The notes below the pieces were generated by a model that was not told the origin of the DNA, made no database searches, and saw only the letters and a program-made list of their open reading frames with translations. A stretch of DNA of 26,849 bases from DASTPP01 sp035762175 (GTDB taxonomy: Bacteria > Myxococcota_A > Polyangia > Polyangiales > Polyangiaceae): positions 1 through 26,849 of the forward strand of contig DASTPP010000326.1 of the NCBI GenBank assembly GCA_035762175.1, in the 5' to 3' direction. The translations under genes and the position numbers were made by a program. How positions within the stretch are numbered: position 1 is the first letter of the stretch; each line of letters begins with the position of its first letter. This document shows positions 14,456-23,332 of this stretch, in pieces.

Positions 14456-17418
14456 CCGCGCAGCTTGGCCCTCTCGGCGAAGGACGGCGCGTCGAGGTCG
14501 GTGGCGTCGAAGACGGCGACGTGCGGCTCGGACGAGTAGTCGGTCACGACGAGGCGCTGGCCGGTCGCGGCCTGGCCGTGGAGCGAGGCCCACCAGGGGT
14601 TGGGGCTCGCCACGGGGGTGTAGGTGCCGCGCAGGGCGCCCTCGCGGATGCCGCCGAGGACGAAGATGCCGGCCTCGCTGCGGGGGGCGGCGCGGGTGAC
14701 GCCGTCGACTTGTTCGTCGCCGTAATCGTGGTAGACGGCGGTGGTGGCGAAGATGCGATCGTCGCCGACGAAGACGCCGGTGACGTAGCCCGAGGTCGGA
14801 AAGGCCACGCCGCCGCGCAGGGCGGCCCAGCCGCCCTGGTCGTCGAGCAGGCGGAAGGTGCGCTCGACGCGGACGCACTGGTCGCTCGACCAGTCGTAGT
14901 AGGTGAAGTCGTGGCCGTTCGCCTGGCAGTCGGTCGAGTCGGTCGCGGCGATGGTGTCGCGGGCGTAGTCGACGGTGACGAGGCGCCCGTCGGCGATGTT
15001 CAGCAGCGAGCCCGGGGTGCTCACGGGGGCGAGCGCGGCGGGCGCGTCGGGGTTGCTGACGTCGGCGACGTCGACGTAAAAGCGAACCTTGCCCGGCCGG
15101 CCCGCGACGGGCTCGGCGTGCGACGCGTAGACGGTGGTGCCGCGGGCGACGAGGCCGGTGAAGTGCGAGCCCTCGGCCCAGTCGAGCCCGCCGGCGAGGC
15201 GCGGGGCCGCCGGGTTCGACAGGTCGACCAGGTTCAGGCGCAGCTTGGCCGTCTCGTCGTCGTCGCCATCGTCGTCGTCGTCATCGTCGGCGCCCTCGAC
15301 GACCTGGAAGACGAGCGTGGTGCCGACCGCGACGATGCTGGCGCCCGAGGGCACGAGCGCGCCGCGGCCGTAGCCGTAGCCGTAGCCGTAGCCGTCGAAA
15401 GCGCGGCCCATGGGCAGGGCGGCGTGGCCGAGGGGCGCGGGCCGGGCCGGGTCGGCGATGCTGACGACGGCGACGTGCTGCACCTCCCTGCCCGGGCCGG
15501 CCCGGTCGTCGTAGCCGCTCCAGGTGAGGTAGAGGAGGTCGCCGTTGGCGAAGGCGTGGGCGCCGTAGGCGAAGACGCCGAAGCACGAGACCTCGTCGGG
15601 CGGGAGGAGCGCGGCCAGGTCGAGCGCGCCGAGGGCGGCGCCCTCGGGGTCGGCGGCCGACGCGATCTCGAGCCGGCTCTCGCCCGTCCACCAGTCGACG
15701 CCGATGCGCACGAGCTTGTCGCCGGCGAGCACCGTGCGGCTGACGTTGCGCGCCAGCTCGAGGTCGCCCACCTGCGCGGGCTGGTTGCGGTCGGCGAGCG
15801 AGAAGGTGCGCACGCCCTGGTCGGAGACCGCGATCAGCGAGCCGTTGTGCACGAAGGCCCGCCGCGCCTCGCCCCTCTGCGGCGCCACGCCGCGCAGCAC
15901 GAGGTCGTCGGCCGTGAAGTCGACGAGCTGAATGCCGCTCTGGTACGCGCCGCGGCCGCAGCGGTCGCCGCCCCCCCACCCGCTGAAGGGCACGAGCATC
16001 AGGCCCTGCTCGGGCAGGATGGTGAAGGCCTTGTGCACCCGGTCTTGGTCTTCGGCGAAGTTGCCCCAGTCGCCCCCGAAGTGCACGCGCTGAAGCATCT
16101 TCGGCGCCGCCATGTCGGCCACGTCGAAGAGCGAGACGTTCAGCGCGCCCGCGGGGTTCGTCTGGTCGAAGCCGAGGGCGTAGATGCGGTCGCCGCGCAC
16201 CTCCATGTGGTACACCCACCCGGGGATCTCGAGCTCGCCCAGCTGCTTGGGGTCGGCCGGGTCGCTGAAGTCGAGCGCGAAGAGCGGGTCGGTCTGCTCG
16301 AACGTGATGGCGAAGCCGCGCGTGCCGTCGAAGCGCACGCTGCGCAGGCGCTCGGGCCGCGGCAGCACCATGGGCTTCGAGGCGAGCGGCACGAGCGCCT
16401 GCGACGACTCGACGCGGAAGGTCTGCAGCATCGGCGGCTCGCCCGTGGCCCAGGCGCCGGGCTGGCTGACGACGCGCAAGACGCCCTCGTGCTCGTCCAT
16501 CTGCCAGCGGCTCTCGATCTGCCCGGCCGCCTCGACCGTGGCGCCCGGCACGAGCTTGCCGCCCGGGTCGCTGATGTCGACCACCTGGATGGTCGAGTGG
16601 GCGCCGTCGAGACCCCCGCCGTACTCGACGCCGCCGACGTACATGCGCTGCGGCGTGACCGTGACGCTGCGGCGGCCCCAGCCGTACTCGCCCGGCGCCG
16701 ACTCGTAGCGGAGCTGGTCGACGACGCGCACGTTGGCGAGGTCGCCGATGGCCAGCGAGGTCACCGTCGTGTTCGAGCCCTCGGCACAGCGCCAGCAGTA
16801 GTCGCTCTCGTAGGTGACGGCGTAGAGCACGTCGCCGACGATGCGCGAGTCGCTGAGCTCGCCCGGCAGGTCGAACTCGCCGGCGAGGCGCAGGTTCGCG
16901 GGGTCGCTCGCGTCGATGGCGGCGACGTGGCCCGACTGCACCCAGGCCGCGTCGCCCTTCTCGTCGACGTCGTAGTGCCCGAACGACGAGAACATGGCGT
17001 AGACGACGGTGCCCTCGAGGTACATCTCGAAGGGCACGCCCGTCATCTCGTAGCGGCCGACCAGGCGCAGCTTCGCCGGGTCGCGCAGGTCGACGACCGA
17101 GAGGCCGGCGAAGCGCGAGAGGGCGAAGAGCTGGTCGCCGCGCACCTGCACGATGTCGGCCTCGGCGATCAGCCGCTCGGCCTCGCCGCCGCCGTCGCCG
17201 TCGCCGTCGCCGGCCTCGGGCGCGTCGAGGGCGTCGTCGTCGTCGTCGCCCCCCGAGGCGTCGGGCGAGTCGGAGATGAAGCCGAGGCCGTCGCGCTGCA
17301 CGGGGCGCGGCCCCGGGTCGCCGTCGGAGGCGCAGCCGGCGAAGCCCCCCGCGAGGGCGAGCGCCGAGAGCGAGACGAGGAGGCGGCGGGGGCCCGAGGG
17401 CCGGGAGAAGCGATGCAT
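14368..17418 (-). CDS. Large beta-propeller domain lipoprotein
   Basis: 1016 residues from ATG at 17418. The signal peptide ends in a lipobox (LAGGFAGC, Cys near residue 29), so it is an exported lipoprotein. An acidic linker with DDDDD and DGDGDGDGG runs leads into a long repetitive beta-propeller region with many blade-like repeats of the form VxVVDISDPxxxxLxGxxxxPG (for example LFALSRFAGLSVVDLRDPAKLRLVGRYE and IYALGFDQTNPAGALNVSLFDVADM). This fits the secreted Beta_propel family. A second poly-Asp run (DDDDDDDGDDD) and a GYGYGYGYG tract lie in the second half. Cys pairs such as YCWRC suggest disulfides. The function is unknown; surface binding or protein interaction is inferred. The start is fixed by AAGGAG 8 nt upstream. 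Confidence 0.85.
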   Translation of the reverse strand: MHRFSRPSGPRRLLVSLSALALAGGFAGCASDGDPGPRPVQRDGLGFISDSPDASGGDDDDDALDAPEAGDGDGDGGGEAERLIAEADIVQVRGDQLFALSRFAGLSVVDLRDPAKLRLVGRYEMTGVPFEMYLEGTVVYAMFSSFGHYDVDEKGDAAWVQSGHVAAIDASDPANLRLAGEFDLPGELSDSRIVGDVLYAVTYESDYCWRCAEGSNTTVTSLAIGDLANVRVVDQLRYESAPGEYGWGRRSVTVTPQRMYVGGVEYGGGLDGAHSTIQVVDISDPGGKLVPGATVEAAGQIESRWQMDEHEGVLRVVSQPGAWATGEPPMLQTFRVESSQALVPLASKPMVLPRPERLRSVRFDGTRGFAITFEQTDPLFALDFSDPADPKQLGELEIPGWVYHMEVRGDRIYALGFDQTNPAGALNVSLFDVADMAAPKMLQRVHFGGDWGNFAEDQDRVHKAFTILPEQGLMLVPFSGWGGGDRCGRGAYQSGIQLVDFTADDLVLRGVAPQRGEARRAFVHNGSLIAVSDQGVRTFSLADRNQPAQVGDLELARNVSRTVLAGDKLVRIGVDWWTGESRLEIASAADPEGAALGALDLAALLPPDEVSCFGVFAYGAHAFANGDLLYLTWSGYDDRAGPGREVQHVAVVSIADPARPAPLGHAALPMGRAFDGYGYGYGYGRGALVPSGASIVAVGTTLVFQVVEGADDDDDDDGDDDETAKLRLNLVDLSNPAAPRLAGGLDWAEGSHFTGLVARGTTVYASHAEPVAGRPGKVRFYVDVADVSNPDAPAALAPVSTPGSLLNIADGRLVTVDYARDTIAATDSTDCQANGHDFTYYDWSSDQCVRVERTFRLLDDQGGWAALRGGVAFPTSGYVTGVFVGDDRIFATTAVYHDYGDEQVDGVTRAAPRSEAGIFVLGGIREGALRGTYTPVASPNPWWASLHGQAATGQRLVVTDYSSEPHVAVFDATDLDAPSFAERAKLRGYLSGVEIVGDAAICSLGQYGVQRVSLAP

Positions 17419-17426
17419 TCGGTAAG

Positions 17427-17432
17427 CTCCTT
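17427..17432 (-). promoter_or_regulatory. Strong Shine-Dalgarno of the propeller gene
   Basis: AAGGAG on the minus strand, 8 nt before the ATG at 17418. It is the strongest ribosome-binding site in the window and decides the start over an upstream in-frame ATG at 17571. Confidence 0.75.
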
Positions 17433-17440
17433 TTTCTTTT

Positions 17441-17535
17441 AGGGAGGAAGGAAGGGAAGGAAAAAGCGACGATCGGAGGAAGGAAAGGGAAAAGCGGCGA
17501 GGGGGAAGGAAGAATAAGCGAACCGAGGCGAGGCG
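17441..17535. other. Purine-rich leader region of the propeller gene
   Basis: The plus strand is almost all A/G at 17441-17520, with two related blocks (both containing GGAGGAAGGAA) and GCGAGGCGAGGC-type short repeats after them. In the propeller mRNA this is a pyrimidine-rich 5' leader. The composition differs sharply from the surroundings. No coding role is seen. Confidence 0.6.
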
Positions 17536-17585
17536 AGGCGAAGCGAACGAAGCGAGTGAAAGCATCGGCACCTTGGGCGAGGGAC

Positions 17586-17673
17586 GGGTGACCTGGCGCG
17601 CCCTCTGGGCGCCCTTCGTTTGCCTCCGGCTCGGACCGCAGGGGGCTCGCCCTTCGGGCGCGCCAGGTCACCC
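17586..17673. repeat. Palindromic element with 18-bp inverted repeats
   Basis: Arms 17586-17603 and 17656-17673 are perfect 18-bp reverse complements (GGGTGACCTGGCGCGCCC). Outside them CGAG motifs match again (17578-17581 and the complement near 17677-17680), and inside them GGCG-type blocks pair imperfectly. No ORF is credible. It resembles a small MITE or a strong hairpin between the divergent propeller and mobA genes. Confidence 0.55.
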
Positions 17674-17791
17674 GACGCTCGGTCGTAAAGCAAGGCGCGG
17701 GCCACCCGCGCGTTCGAGCCCGAAAAGGCCCGGAGGGCGAGCCAGGGCGGCCCGCGGGGGCCTCGCCGCGCCTGATCGCAGCGTCGGCGCT

Positions 17792-17807
17792 TGGCACAGC
17801 GGTGGCA
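17792..17807 (+). promoter_or_regulatory. Possible sigma54-type promoter upstream of mobA
   Basis: TGGCAC-AGCGG-TGGCA agrees with the -24/-12 consensus TGGCAC-N5-TTGCW at all but one defined base. It also forms a TGGCACAGCG direct repeat, so the match could be incidental. A -10-like TATCGT at 17831-17836 offers an alternative sigma70 site. Confidence 0.3.
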
Positions 17808-17847
17808 CAGCGCGAGGGCGGCGCTTGGGCTATCGTCGCGGGCGCCG

Positions 17848-18492
17848 GTGACGCCCCCCGACTCGCCCGCGACCCCCGCCCGGGGCGCGCCCGTGAAGGC
17901 GCCGTCCGTGCCCTTGGTCGGCCTCTTCGTCGGCGGCCGATCGCGCCGCATGGGGGGGCGGCCGAAGGGGCTCTTGCCGGCGCCCGACGGGTCGGGGCCG
18001 CTCGTCGTGCGCAGCGCGCGGCTGGTCGCCGGGCTCGGCTTTCCGCTGGTGCTGGTGGGCGACGCCTCGGCGTACGCCGCGCTCTTGCCGGGCGCGGCGG
18101 CGATCGCCGACGAGCCCGCGGGGGTGGGGCCGATCGGGGGGCTCGCGGCGCTCCTGCGGGAGGCGGGCGGGGCGCCGGCGATCGCGCTCGCGTGCGACAT
18201 GCCGCGCGTCGCGGCGGCCGACCTCGCGCTCCTTGCCTCGTTCGCGCCGGGCGCGGCGGTGTGCGCCGGTCGGCGCGGCGACGACGCCCCGTGGGAGCCG
18301 CTCTTCGCGCGCTACGACCCGGCCCGGGTCTTGCCGCTCGCGCGCGAGGCGATCGCGCGGGGCGAGCTGTCGCTGCAGGCGCTGCTGGGGCGGGCGGGCG
18401 TGGTGCGGGCGCCGCTCGCGTCGGCGGCGGCGCTCGACGACTGGGACGAGCCGGCGGACATCGAGGGGCCGGGGGCCGGCGGGGGGGCGTAG
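17848..18492 (+). CDS. mobA: Molybdenum cofactor guanylyltransferase MobA
   Basis: 214 residues from the GTG at 17848; a GTG at 17893 (199 aa) is equally compatible, and an upstream ATG at 17791 is less likely. MobA transfers GMP from GTP to molybdopterin, making the bis-MGD precursor. The nucleotide-binding loop is clear: VGLFVGGRSRRMGGRPKGLL (pattern GGxSxRMGxxK). It is followed by DEPAGVGPIGGLAALL, the metal-binding ACDMP, WEPLFARYD, and the closing DWDEPADIEG, all in family order. The GGxSxRMG segment is one residue tighter than in many members. There is no cofactor operon; it is ~130 bp upstream of cysK on the same strand, so co-transcription is possible, although cysK has its own candidate promoter. 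Confidence 0.85.
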   Translation: MTPPDSPATPARGAPVKAPSVPLVGLFVGGRSRRMGGRPKGLLPAPDGSGPLVVRSARLVAGLGFPLVLVGDASAYAALLPGAAAIADEPAGVGPIGGLAALLREAGGAPAIALACDMPRVAAADLALLASFAPGAAVCAGRRGDDAPWEPLFARYDPARVLPLAREAIARGELSLQALLGRAGVVRAPLASAAALDDWDEPADIEGPGAGGGA

Positions 18493-18588
18493 GCTCTGTC
18501 GGGCGAACGCGGACCGAGCTCGGCGCCTGATCCGAGCGGCGGAGGGGGCGCGGCGGCGGGCGGGGCGAAGGGGGGCGTGCCGGCGCAG

Positions 18589-18616
18589 TTGCGGCCGGGG
18601 CGGGACGCGATAAAGC
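18589..18616 (+). promoter_or_regulatory. Candidate leaderless promoter of cysK
   Basis: TTGCGG (18589-18594), a 16-bp spacer and TAAAGC (18611-18616), with the hexamer ending exactly 7 nt before the GTG at 18624. No Shine-Dalgarno is visible, consistent with a leaderless transcript. Confidence 0.45.
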
Positions 18617-18623
18617 TGCGCCC

Positions 18624-19595
18624 GTGGCCAACATCTACGCAGACAACTCGCTATCCATCGGCCGGACGCCCCTGGTCCGGCTCAACCGCGTCACGCGGGG
18701 CGCCGAAGCGACGGTGCTCGCCAAGATCGAGGGCCGCAACCCGGCCTACTCGGTCAAGTGCCGCATCGGCGCCTCGATGGTCTGGGACGCCGAGCGGCGC
18801 GGCGTGCTCGGCCCCGGCAAGGAGCTCATCGAGCCGACGAGCGGCAACACGGGCATCGCGCTCGCGTTCGTGGCCGCGGCGCGCGGCTACCCCATCACGC
18901 TGACGATGCCCGAGTCGATGAGCCTCGAGCGGCGCAAGGTGCTGAAGGCGCTCGGCGCCAAGCTCGTCTTGACCGAGGCGCCGAAGGGCATGCCGGGGGC
19001 GATCGCGAAGGCCGAAGAGATCGCGGCGAGCGACCCGAGCCGCTACGTGCTCTTGCAGCAGTTCAAGAACCCGGCGAACCCGCGCATCCACGAGGAGACG
19101 ACCGGCCCCGAGCTCTGGGACGACACCGACGGCCAGCTCGACGTCTTCGTCGCGGGCGTCGGCACGGGCGGCACGATCACGGGCGTCTCGCGCTTCTTCA
19201 AGCAGTCGAAGAAGAAGGCCATCGTGACCGTGGCGGTCGAGCCCTCGCACTCGCCGGTCATCACGCAGCGGCTGGCGGGGCAGCCGCTCGCGCCCTCGCC
19301 GCACAAGATCCAGGGCATCGGGGCGGGGTTCATCCCCGATACGCTCGACCTGTCGGTCGTCGACCGGGTCGAGCAGGTGACGAACGAAGAGTCGATCGAG
19401 ATGGCGCTGCGGCTCGCGCGCGAGGAGGGCATCTTGTGCGGCATCTCGTGCGGCGCGGCGGCGGCGGCGGCGGTGCGGCTCGCGCGGCTGCCCGAGATGA
19501 AGGGCAAGACGATCGCGGTCGTCTTGCCCGACGCGGGCGAGCGCTACCTGACGAGCCCGCTTTTCGCCGGCATGTTCGACGAGTCGGGGCTGTAG
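18624..19595 (+). CDS. cysK: Cysteine synthase (O-acetylserine sulfhydrylase)
   Basis: 323 residues, the normal length for CysK. This PLP enzyme makes L-cysteine from O-acetylserine and sulfide in the cytoplasm. Key elements are present: the PLP Lys45 in NPAYSVKCR, the substrate loop PTSGNTGIALA (71-81), the phosphate-binding GVGTGGTITG (178-187), the HKIQGIGAGFIP segment (227-238) and GISCGAAAA around Ser275, which contacts the PLP ring. The GTG start gives the usual N-terminus (ANIYADNSLSIGRTPLVRLNRV). There is no C-terminal CBS domain, so it is not cystathionine beta-synthase. The 3' end, from codon 310 to the stop, is duplicated in tandem immediately downstream. Confidence 0.95.
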   Translation: MANIYADNSLSIGRTPLVRLNRVTRGAEATVLAKIEGRNPAYSVKCRIGASMVWDAERRGVLGPGKELIEPTSGNTGIALAFVAAARGYPITLTMPESMSLERRKVLKALGAKLVLTEAPKGMPGAIAKAEEIAASDPSRYVLLQQFKNPANPRIHEETTGPELWDDTDGQLDVFVAGVGTGGTITGVSRFFKQSKKKAIVTVAVEPSHSPVITQRLAGQPLAPSPHKIQGIGAGFIPDTLDLSVVDRVEQVTNEESIEMALRLAREEGILCGISCGAAAAAAVRLARLPEMKGKTIAVVLPDAGERYLTSPLFAGMFDESGL

Positions 19596-19639
19596 CGAGC
19601 CCGCTCTTCGCCGGCATGTTCGACGAGTCGGGGCTGTAG
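19552..19639 (+). repeat. 44-bp tandem duplication of the cysK 3' end
   Basis: 19552-19595 and 19596-19639 are the same 44 bp with one difference (T/C at the tenth to eleventh base), both ending in the GGGGCTGTAG stop context. Because 44 is not a multiple of three and the first copy keeps its stop, the second copy is untranslated in the cysK frame. Confidence 0.9.
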
Positions 19640-19651
19640 CCCCCCGCGGGG

Positions 19652-20188
19652 TCAGGGCGTGAGCTCGGGGCAGTAGGGCGCGAGCACGCCGGTGGCGAGC
19701 ACGTCGCGGCAGCCCTGCTCGTTGTTCTCGTTGACCGCGCTCGCGCAGATGTCTTTCGCGGTGCCGGGGGGCACCTTCGGGCAGCAGGCGATGAGGTCGT
19801 TGCAGCGGGTGCCGGAGGCGGGAAAGCAGAGGGCGATGCAGTTGGAGACCTGGCAGCCCTGCAGCGCGGTGTAGGCGCGGGTCTGGTACGTGGCGTTGCA
19901 GCCGGCGATGCACGCGAGGTCGAAGGCGCAGGCGACGGCGCAGAGGGCCTCTTCGGCGCAGCCCTCTTCGGCGGCGCAGGCGCGCGCCTCGGCGCAGCAG
20001 GAGGTCTCGGCGCACTCGGTGCAGGGCTCGTTCGGGTGGCGGGCGAGGCCGCAGCGGTTGAGGTTGCCGGTGCCCTCGGTCGCGCGCGTCGGCTCGGGGC
20101 CGAGGCCGATGACCTCGCTGCAGCCGGCGGCGAGGGCGAGGGCGAGGGCGGCCGAGGCGGCGAGGGGGGGCGGGCCGGGGCGGCGCAT
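19652..20188 (-). CDS. Cysteine-rich lipoprotein
   Basis: 178 residues from ATG at 20188. The signal peptide (MRRPGPPPLAASAALALALAAGC) ends in a lipobox with Cys at residue 23. The mature part carries about 20 more Cys, many in pairs or short spacings (PCTECAETSCCAEARAC, ACIAGC, RCNDLIACC), implying a disulfide-stabilised extracytoplasmic protein. This pattern is common in Polyangiales lipoproteins; the function is unknown. The ATG overlaps the TGA of the upstream gene by one base (TGATG), so the two are translationally coupled in one operon. Confidence 0.8.
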   Translation of the reverse strand: MRRPGPPPLAASAALALALAAGCSEVIGLGPEPTRATEGTGNLNRCGLARHPNEPCTECAETSCCAEARACAAEEGCAEEALCAVACAFDLACIAGCNATYQTRAYTALQGCQVSNCIALCFPASGTRCNDLIACCPKVPPGTAKDICASAVNENNEQGCRDVLATGVLAPYCPELTP

Positions 20189-21213
20189 CAGAAGGCGCCC
20201 CCGAGCGCGAGGCCGCCCCAGGCGGGGCGCAGTTCGAGGCGGGCTTCGCGCGCGGGGCGCGGGGGGGCGAGCACGACGAGGGTGACGCCGGCGGCGGTGA
20301 GGGCGGCGCCGGCGGCGGCGGCGATGGTCGAGACGCGCGCGGCCGAGCGGGCGTCGGCGTCGTACTCGAGGCCGGCGTCGTTGCACACGGTGGGGCTCTC
20401 GCAATTGCCGTCTCGCTTGACCTTGAGCGAGAGGGCGCGCAGCCCGAAGCCGGCCGAGACGCCGAGCCCGACGAGCCCGAGACCGCCGACGGCGTAGCCG
20501 ACCCCGCGCAGCGGGAACGAAGGCGGGGGCGCCGCGGGCCGGGGCGCGGCGGGCGGGGGCGCGGCGGCGGGCGCGGCCGGGGGCGGCGCGGCCGCAGGCG
20601 CCGAGGCGGCGGGGGCCGGGGGCTCGGGCTCGAGGGGGGGCACCTCGACGGCGGTGCGCGAGCCGGCGTCGCCGACGCGCACCGCGCCTTGCCAGGGCTT
20701 GTAGCCAGGGGCGGAGGCTCGCAGGGGGTGCTCGCCCGGGTCGACCGGCAGGGGCGAGCCCCAGGCGGCCTTGCCGACCGAGGCCTCGCCGAGCTTGATC
20801 TCGAGGCCGTCGGGCGGCGCCGCGACGCGCACGACGACGAAGGCGAGCTTGGGTTCGAGCTTCTTGGCGCGGCCGCGCGCGTAGTCGAGGCGGCTCTTCT
20901 GGCCGGTGCGCAGGGCCTCGGCGGCCGCGTCGTTGTACTCGACCCAGGCGCTGGCGACGCGGCCCTGACGCTCGTGGCAGATGGCCAGGTTCAAAAGGGT
21001 GCCGAGGGCCGGGTCGAGCCGGTAGCTCTCGGCGAACTTCGGGCACGCGGCGGCGAAGTCGCCGCGGGCGAGCAGGTCGCGCCCCTCGCGGAAGAGCCCC
21101 TCGGCGAAGGCCCGGTCGCCGGGCGAAGGCTGCGCGCGGGCGCCGCCGGCGAGCGCGAGCGCCACCAGCGTGGCGGCCCAGAAGGCGGGGGCTCGGCGGG
21201 GCGGGCGCATCAT
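20188..21213 (-). CDS. Exported TPR/PEGA-type protein with C-terminal membrane helices
   Basis: 341 residues. The start is one of two adjacent ATG codons at 21213 and 21210. The signal peptide is hydrophobic (FWAATLVALALAGGARA, cleavage after ARA). Next comes a TPR-like region typical of Polyangiales proteins (AFAEGLFREGRDLLARGDFAAACPKFAESYRLDPALGTLLNLAICHERQG), then a PEGA-like beta part (GLEIKLGEASVGKAAWGSPLPVDPGEHPLRASAPGYKPW), then a Pro/Ala linker and two hydrophobic helices (GYAVGGLGLVGLGVSAGFG and STIAAAAGAALTAAGVTLVV). It is probably an envelope protein with a large periplasmic part; the role is unknown. It is the first gene of an operon with the Cys-rich lipoprotein. Confidence 0.8.
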   Translation of the reverse strand: MMRPPRRAPAFWAATLVALALAGGARAQPSPGDRAFAEGLFREGRDLLARGDFAAACPKFAESYRLDPALGTLLNLAICHERQGRVASAWVEYNDAAAEALRTGQKSRLDYARGRAKKLEPKLAFVVVRVAAPPDGLEIKLGEASVGKAAWGSPLPVDPGEHPLRASAPGYKPWQGAVRVGDAGSRTAVEVPPLEPEPPAPAASAPAAAPPPAAPAAAPPPAAPRPAAPPPSFPLRGVGYAVGGLGLVGLGVSAGFGLRALSLKVKRDGNCESPTVCNDAGLEYDADARSAARVSTIAAAAGAALTAAGVTLVVLAPPRPAREARLELRPAWGGLALGGAF

Positions 21214-21225
21214 CGGGCCTGGCCT

Positions 21226-21231
21226 ACTATA
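21226..21231 (-). promoter_or_regulatory. -10 hexamer (TATAGT) of the TPR/PEGA operon
   Basis: TATAGT on the minus strand, in a short AT-rich stretch, ends 12 nt before the first ATG. The predicted leader is only a few bases. No clear -35 is visible. Confidence 0.45.
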
Positions 21232-21237
21232 AATCTG

Positions 21238-21360
21238 GCTCGAAAGCCCCCGTCTTCGAACGTAAGGCCGTACGCCTCGCTCGAAAGCGCCCGGCGGCGA
21301 ACGGAAGGCTTTACGCACCGCTCGAAAGCGCCCGGCGGCGAACGGAAGGCCTTGAGAGGG
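21238..21360. repeat. Three 41-bp direct repeats between divergent genes
   Basis: Units start at 21238, 21279 and 21320 with GCTCGAAAGC, and all contain CGAACG(G/T)AAGGC. The last two are nearly identical over ~31 bp, and the first is more diverged. They lie between the divergent promoters of the TPR/PEGA operon and the kinase gene and could be binding sites for a shared regulator. Confidence 0.7.
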
Positions 21361-21381
21361 TTGTAGAAAATCAACTATCGT
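21352..21381 (+). promoter_or_regulatory. Candidate leaderless promoter of the first tandem kinase
   Basis: TTGAGA (21352-21357), an 18-bp AT-rich spacer and TATCGT (21376-21381), with the hexamer ending 7 nt before the GTG at 21389. Confidence 0.5.
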
Positions 21382-21388
21382 TGGCTCC

Positions 21389-22924
<1,536 letters not shown>

Positions 22925-22951
22925 TCCGGGCGGCAGAGTCGACTCGCGGCT

Positions 22952-22978
22952 CGGCGGGCGCCGGGGCCTCGCCCGCCG
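22952..22978. terminator. Candidate hairpin terminator after the first tandem kinase
   Basis: A 9-bp perfect stem (CGGCGGGCG / CGCCCGCCG) around a 9-nt loop, 27 nt after the kinase stop. There is no U-tract, so it is only a structural candidate. Confidence 0.3.
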
Positions 22979-22989
22979 GCGCAAGCGGT

Positions 22990-23202
22990 GGGGCGCCCCT
23001 GCGCGCGGGCGAGACGCGCCACGCCGCCTACGCTGGCTCGGGCGCGACGGGGGGCGCCCCTGCGCCCGGGTGAGACGCGTGCGCGCTATTTCGGGGCACG
23101 CGACGCGCGAGGGGGCGCCCCTGCGCGCGGGCGAGGCGCCCTGATCCGGGGGCCGCGGGTGCACCTTGCGCGCGCGGCGCCCCTCCACGCGGGCGAGGCG
23201 CC
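22990..23202. CRISPR. Short degenerate CRISPR-like block: four 29-bp repeats at 61-bp period
   Basis: Repeats start at 22990, 23051, 23112 and 23174 (spacing 61, 61, 62). Repeats 1 to 3 share GGGGCGCCCCTGCG and GGG(C/T)GAG(A/G)CGC with few changes; repeat 4 differs at about three of 29 positions from repeat 3. The three intervening ~32-bp segments are unlike one another. The 29+32 geometry and the CCCC...CGGG hairpin are those of type I-E arrays. No cas gene or A/T leader is present and the repeats are imperfect, so a decayed orphan array, a lookalike intergenic repeat or a diverged minisatellite are all possible. No gene is supported from 22925 to 23332. Confidence 0.4.
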
Positions 23203-23297
23203 CCCGCCGCCTGGAAGAAGCCGGCCTGGCCCGGCGAGAGACGAGAGCGCGCGCGGCCGGCGGCGCGGGTCGTCGGGGTTCCCCTGGCGGCGGCCGT

Positions 23298-23325
23298 TTG
23301 ATCTGCCGTCGAAGTTACGTAATCT
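23298..23325 (+). promoter_or_regulatory. Candidate leaderless promoter of the second tandem kinase
   Basis: TTGATC (23298-23303), a 16-bp spacer and TAATCT (23320-23325), with the hexamer ending 7 nt before the GTG at 23333. A perfect TTACGTAA palindrome (23315-23322) overlaps the -10 and could be an operator. Confidence 0.5.
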
Positions 23326-23332
23326 TTCCGAC

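Noticed and set aside
13408..17442. A 1344-codon open frame on the plus strand
   Set aside because: It is an antisense shadow of the propeller gene and part of the 13466 gene, caused by extreme GC. The product is Arg/Gly/Ala/Val low complexity with no domain.
17802..18530. A 242-codon plus-strand frame overlapping mobA
   Set aside because: Frame-shifted shadow of mobA without any family motif.
22988..23332. Upstream extension of the second tandem kinase
   Set aside because: It would translate the 61-bp repeat block into Arg/Gly-rich sequence; the paralogue aligns from the GTG at 23333.
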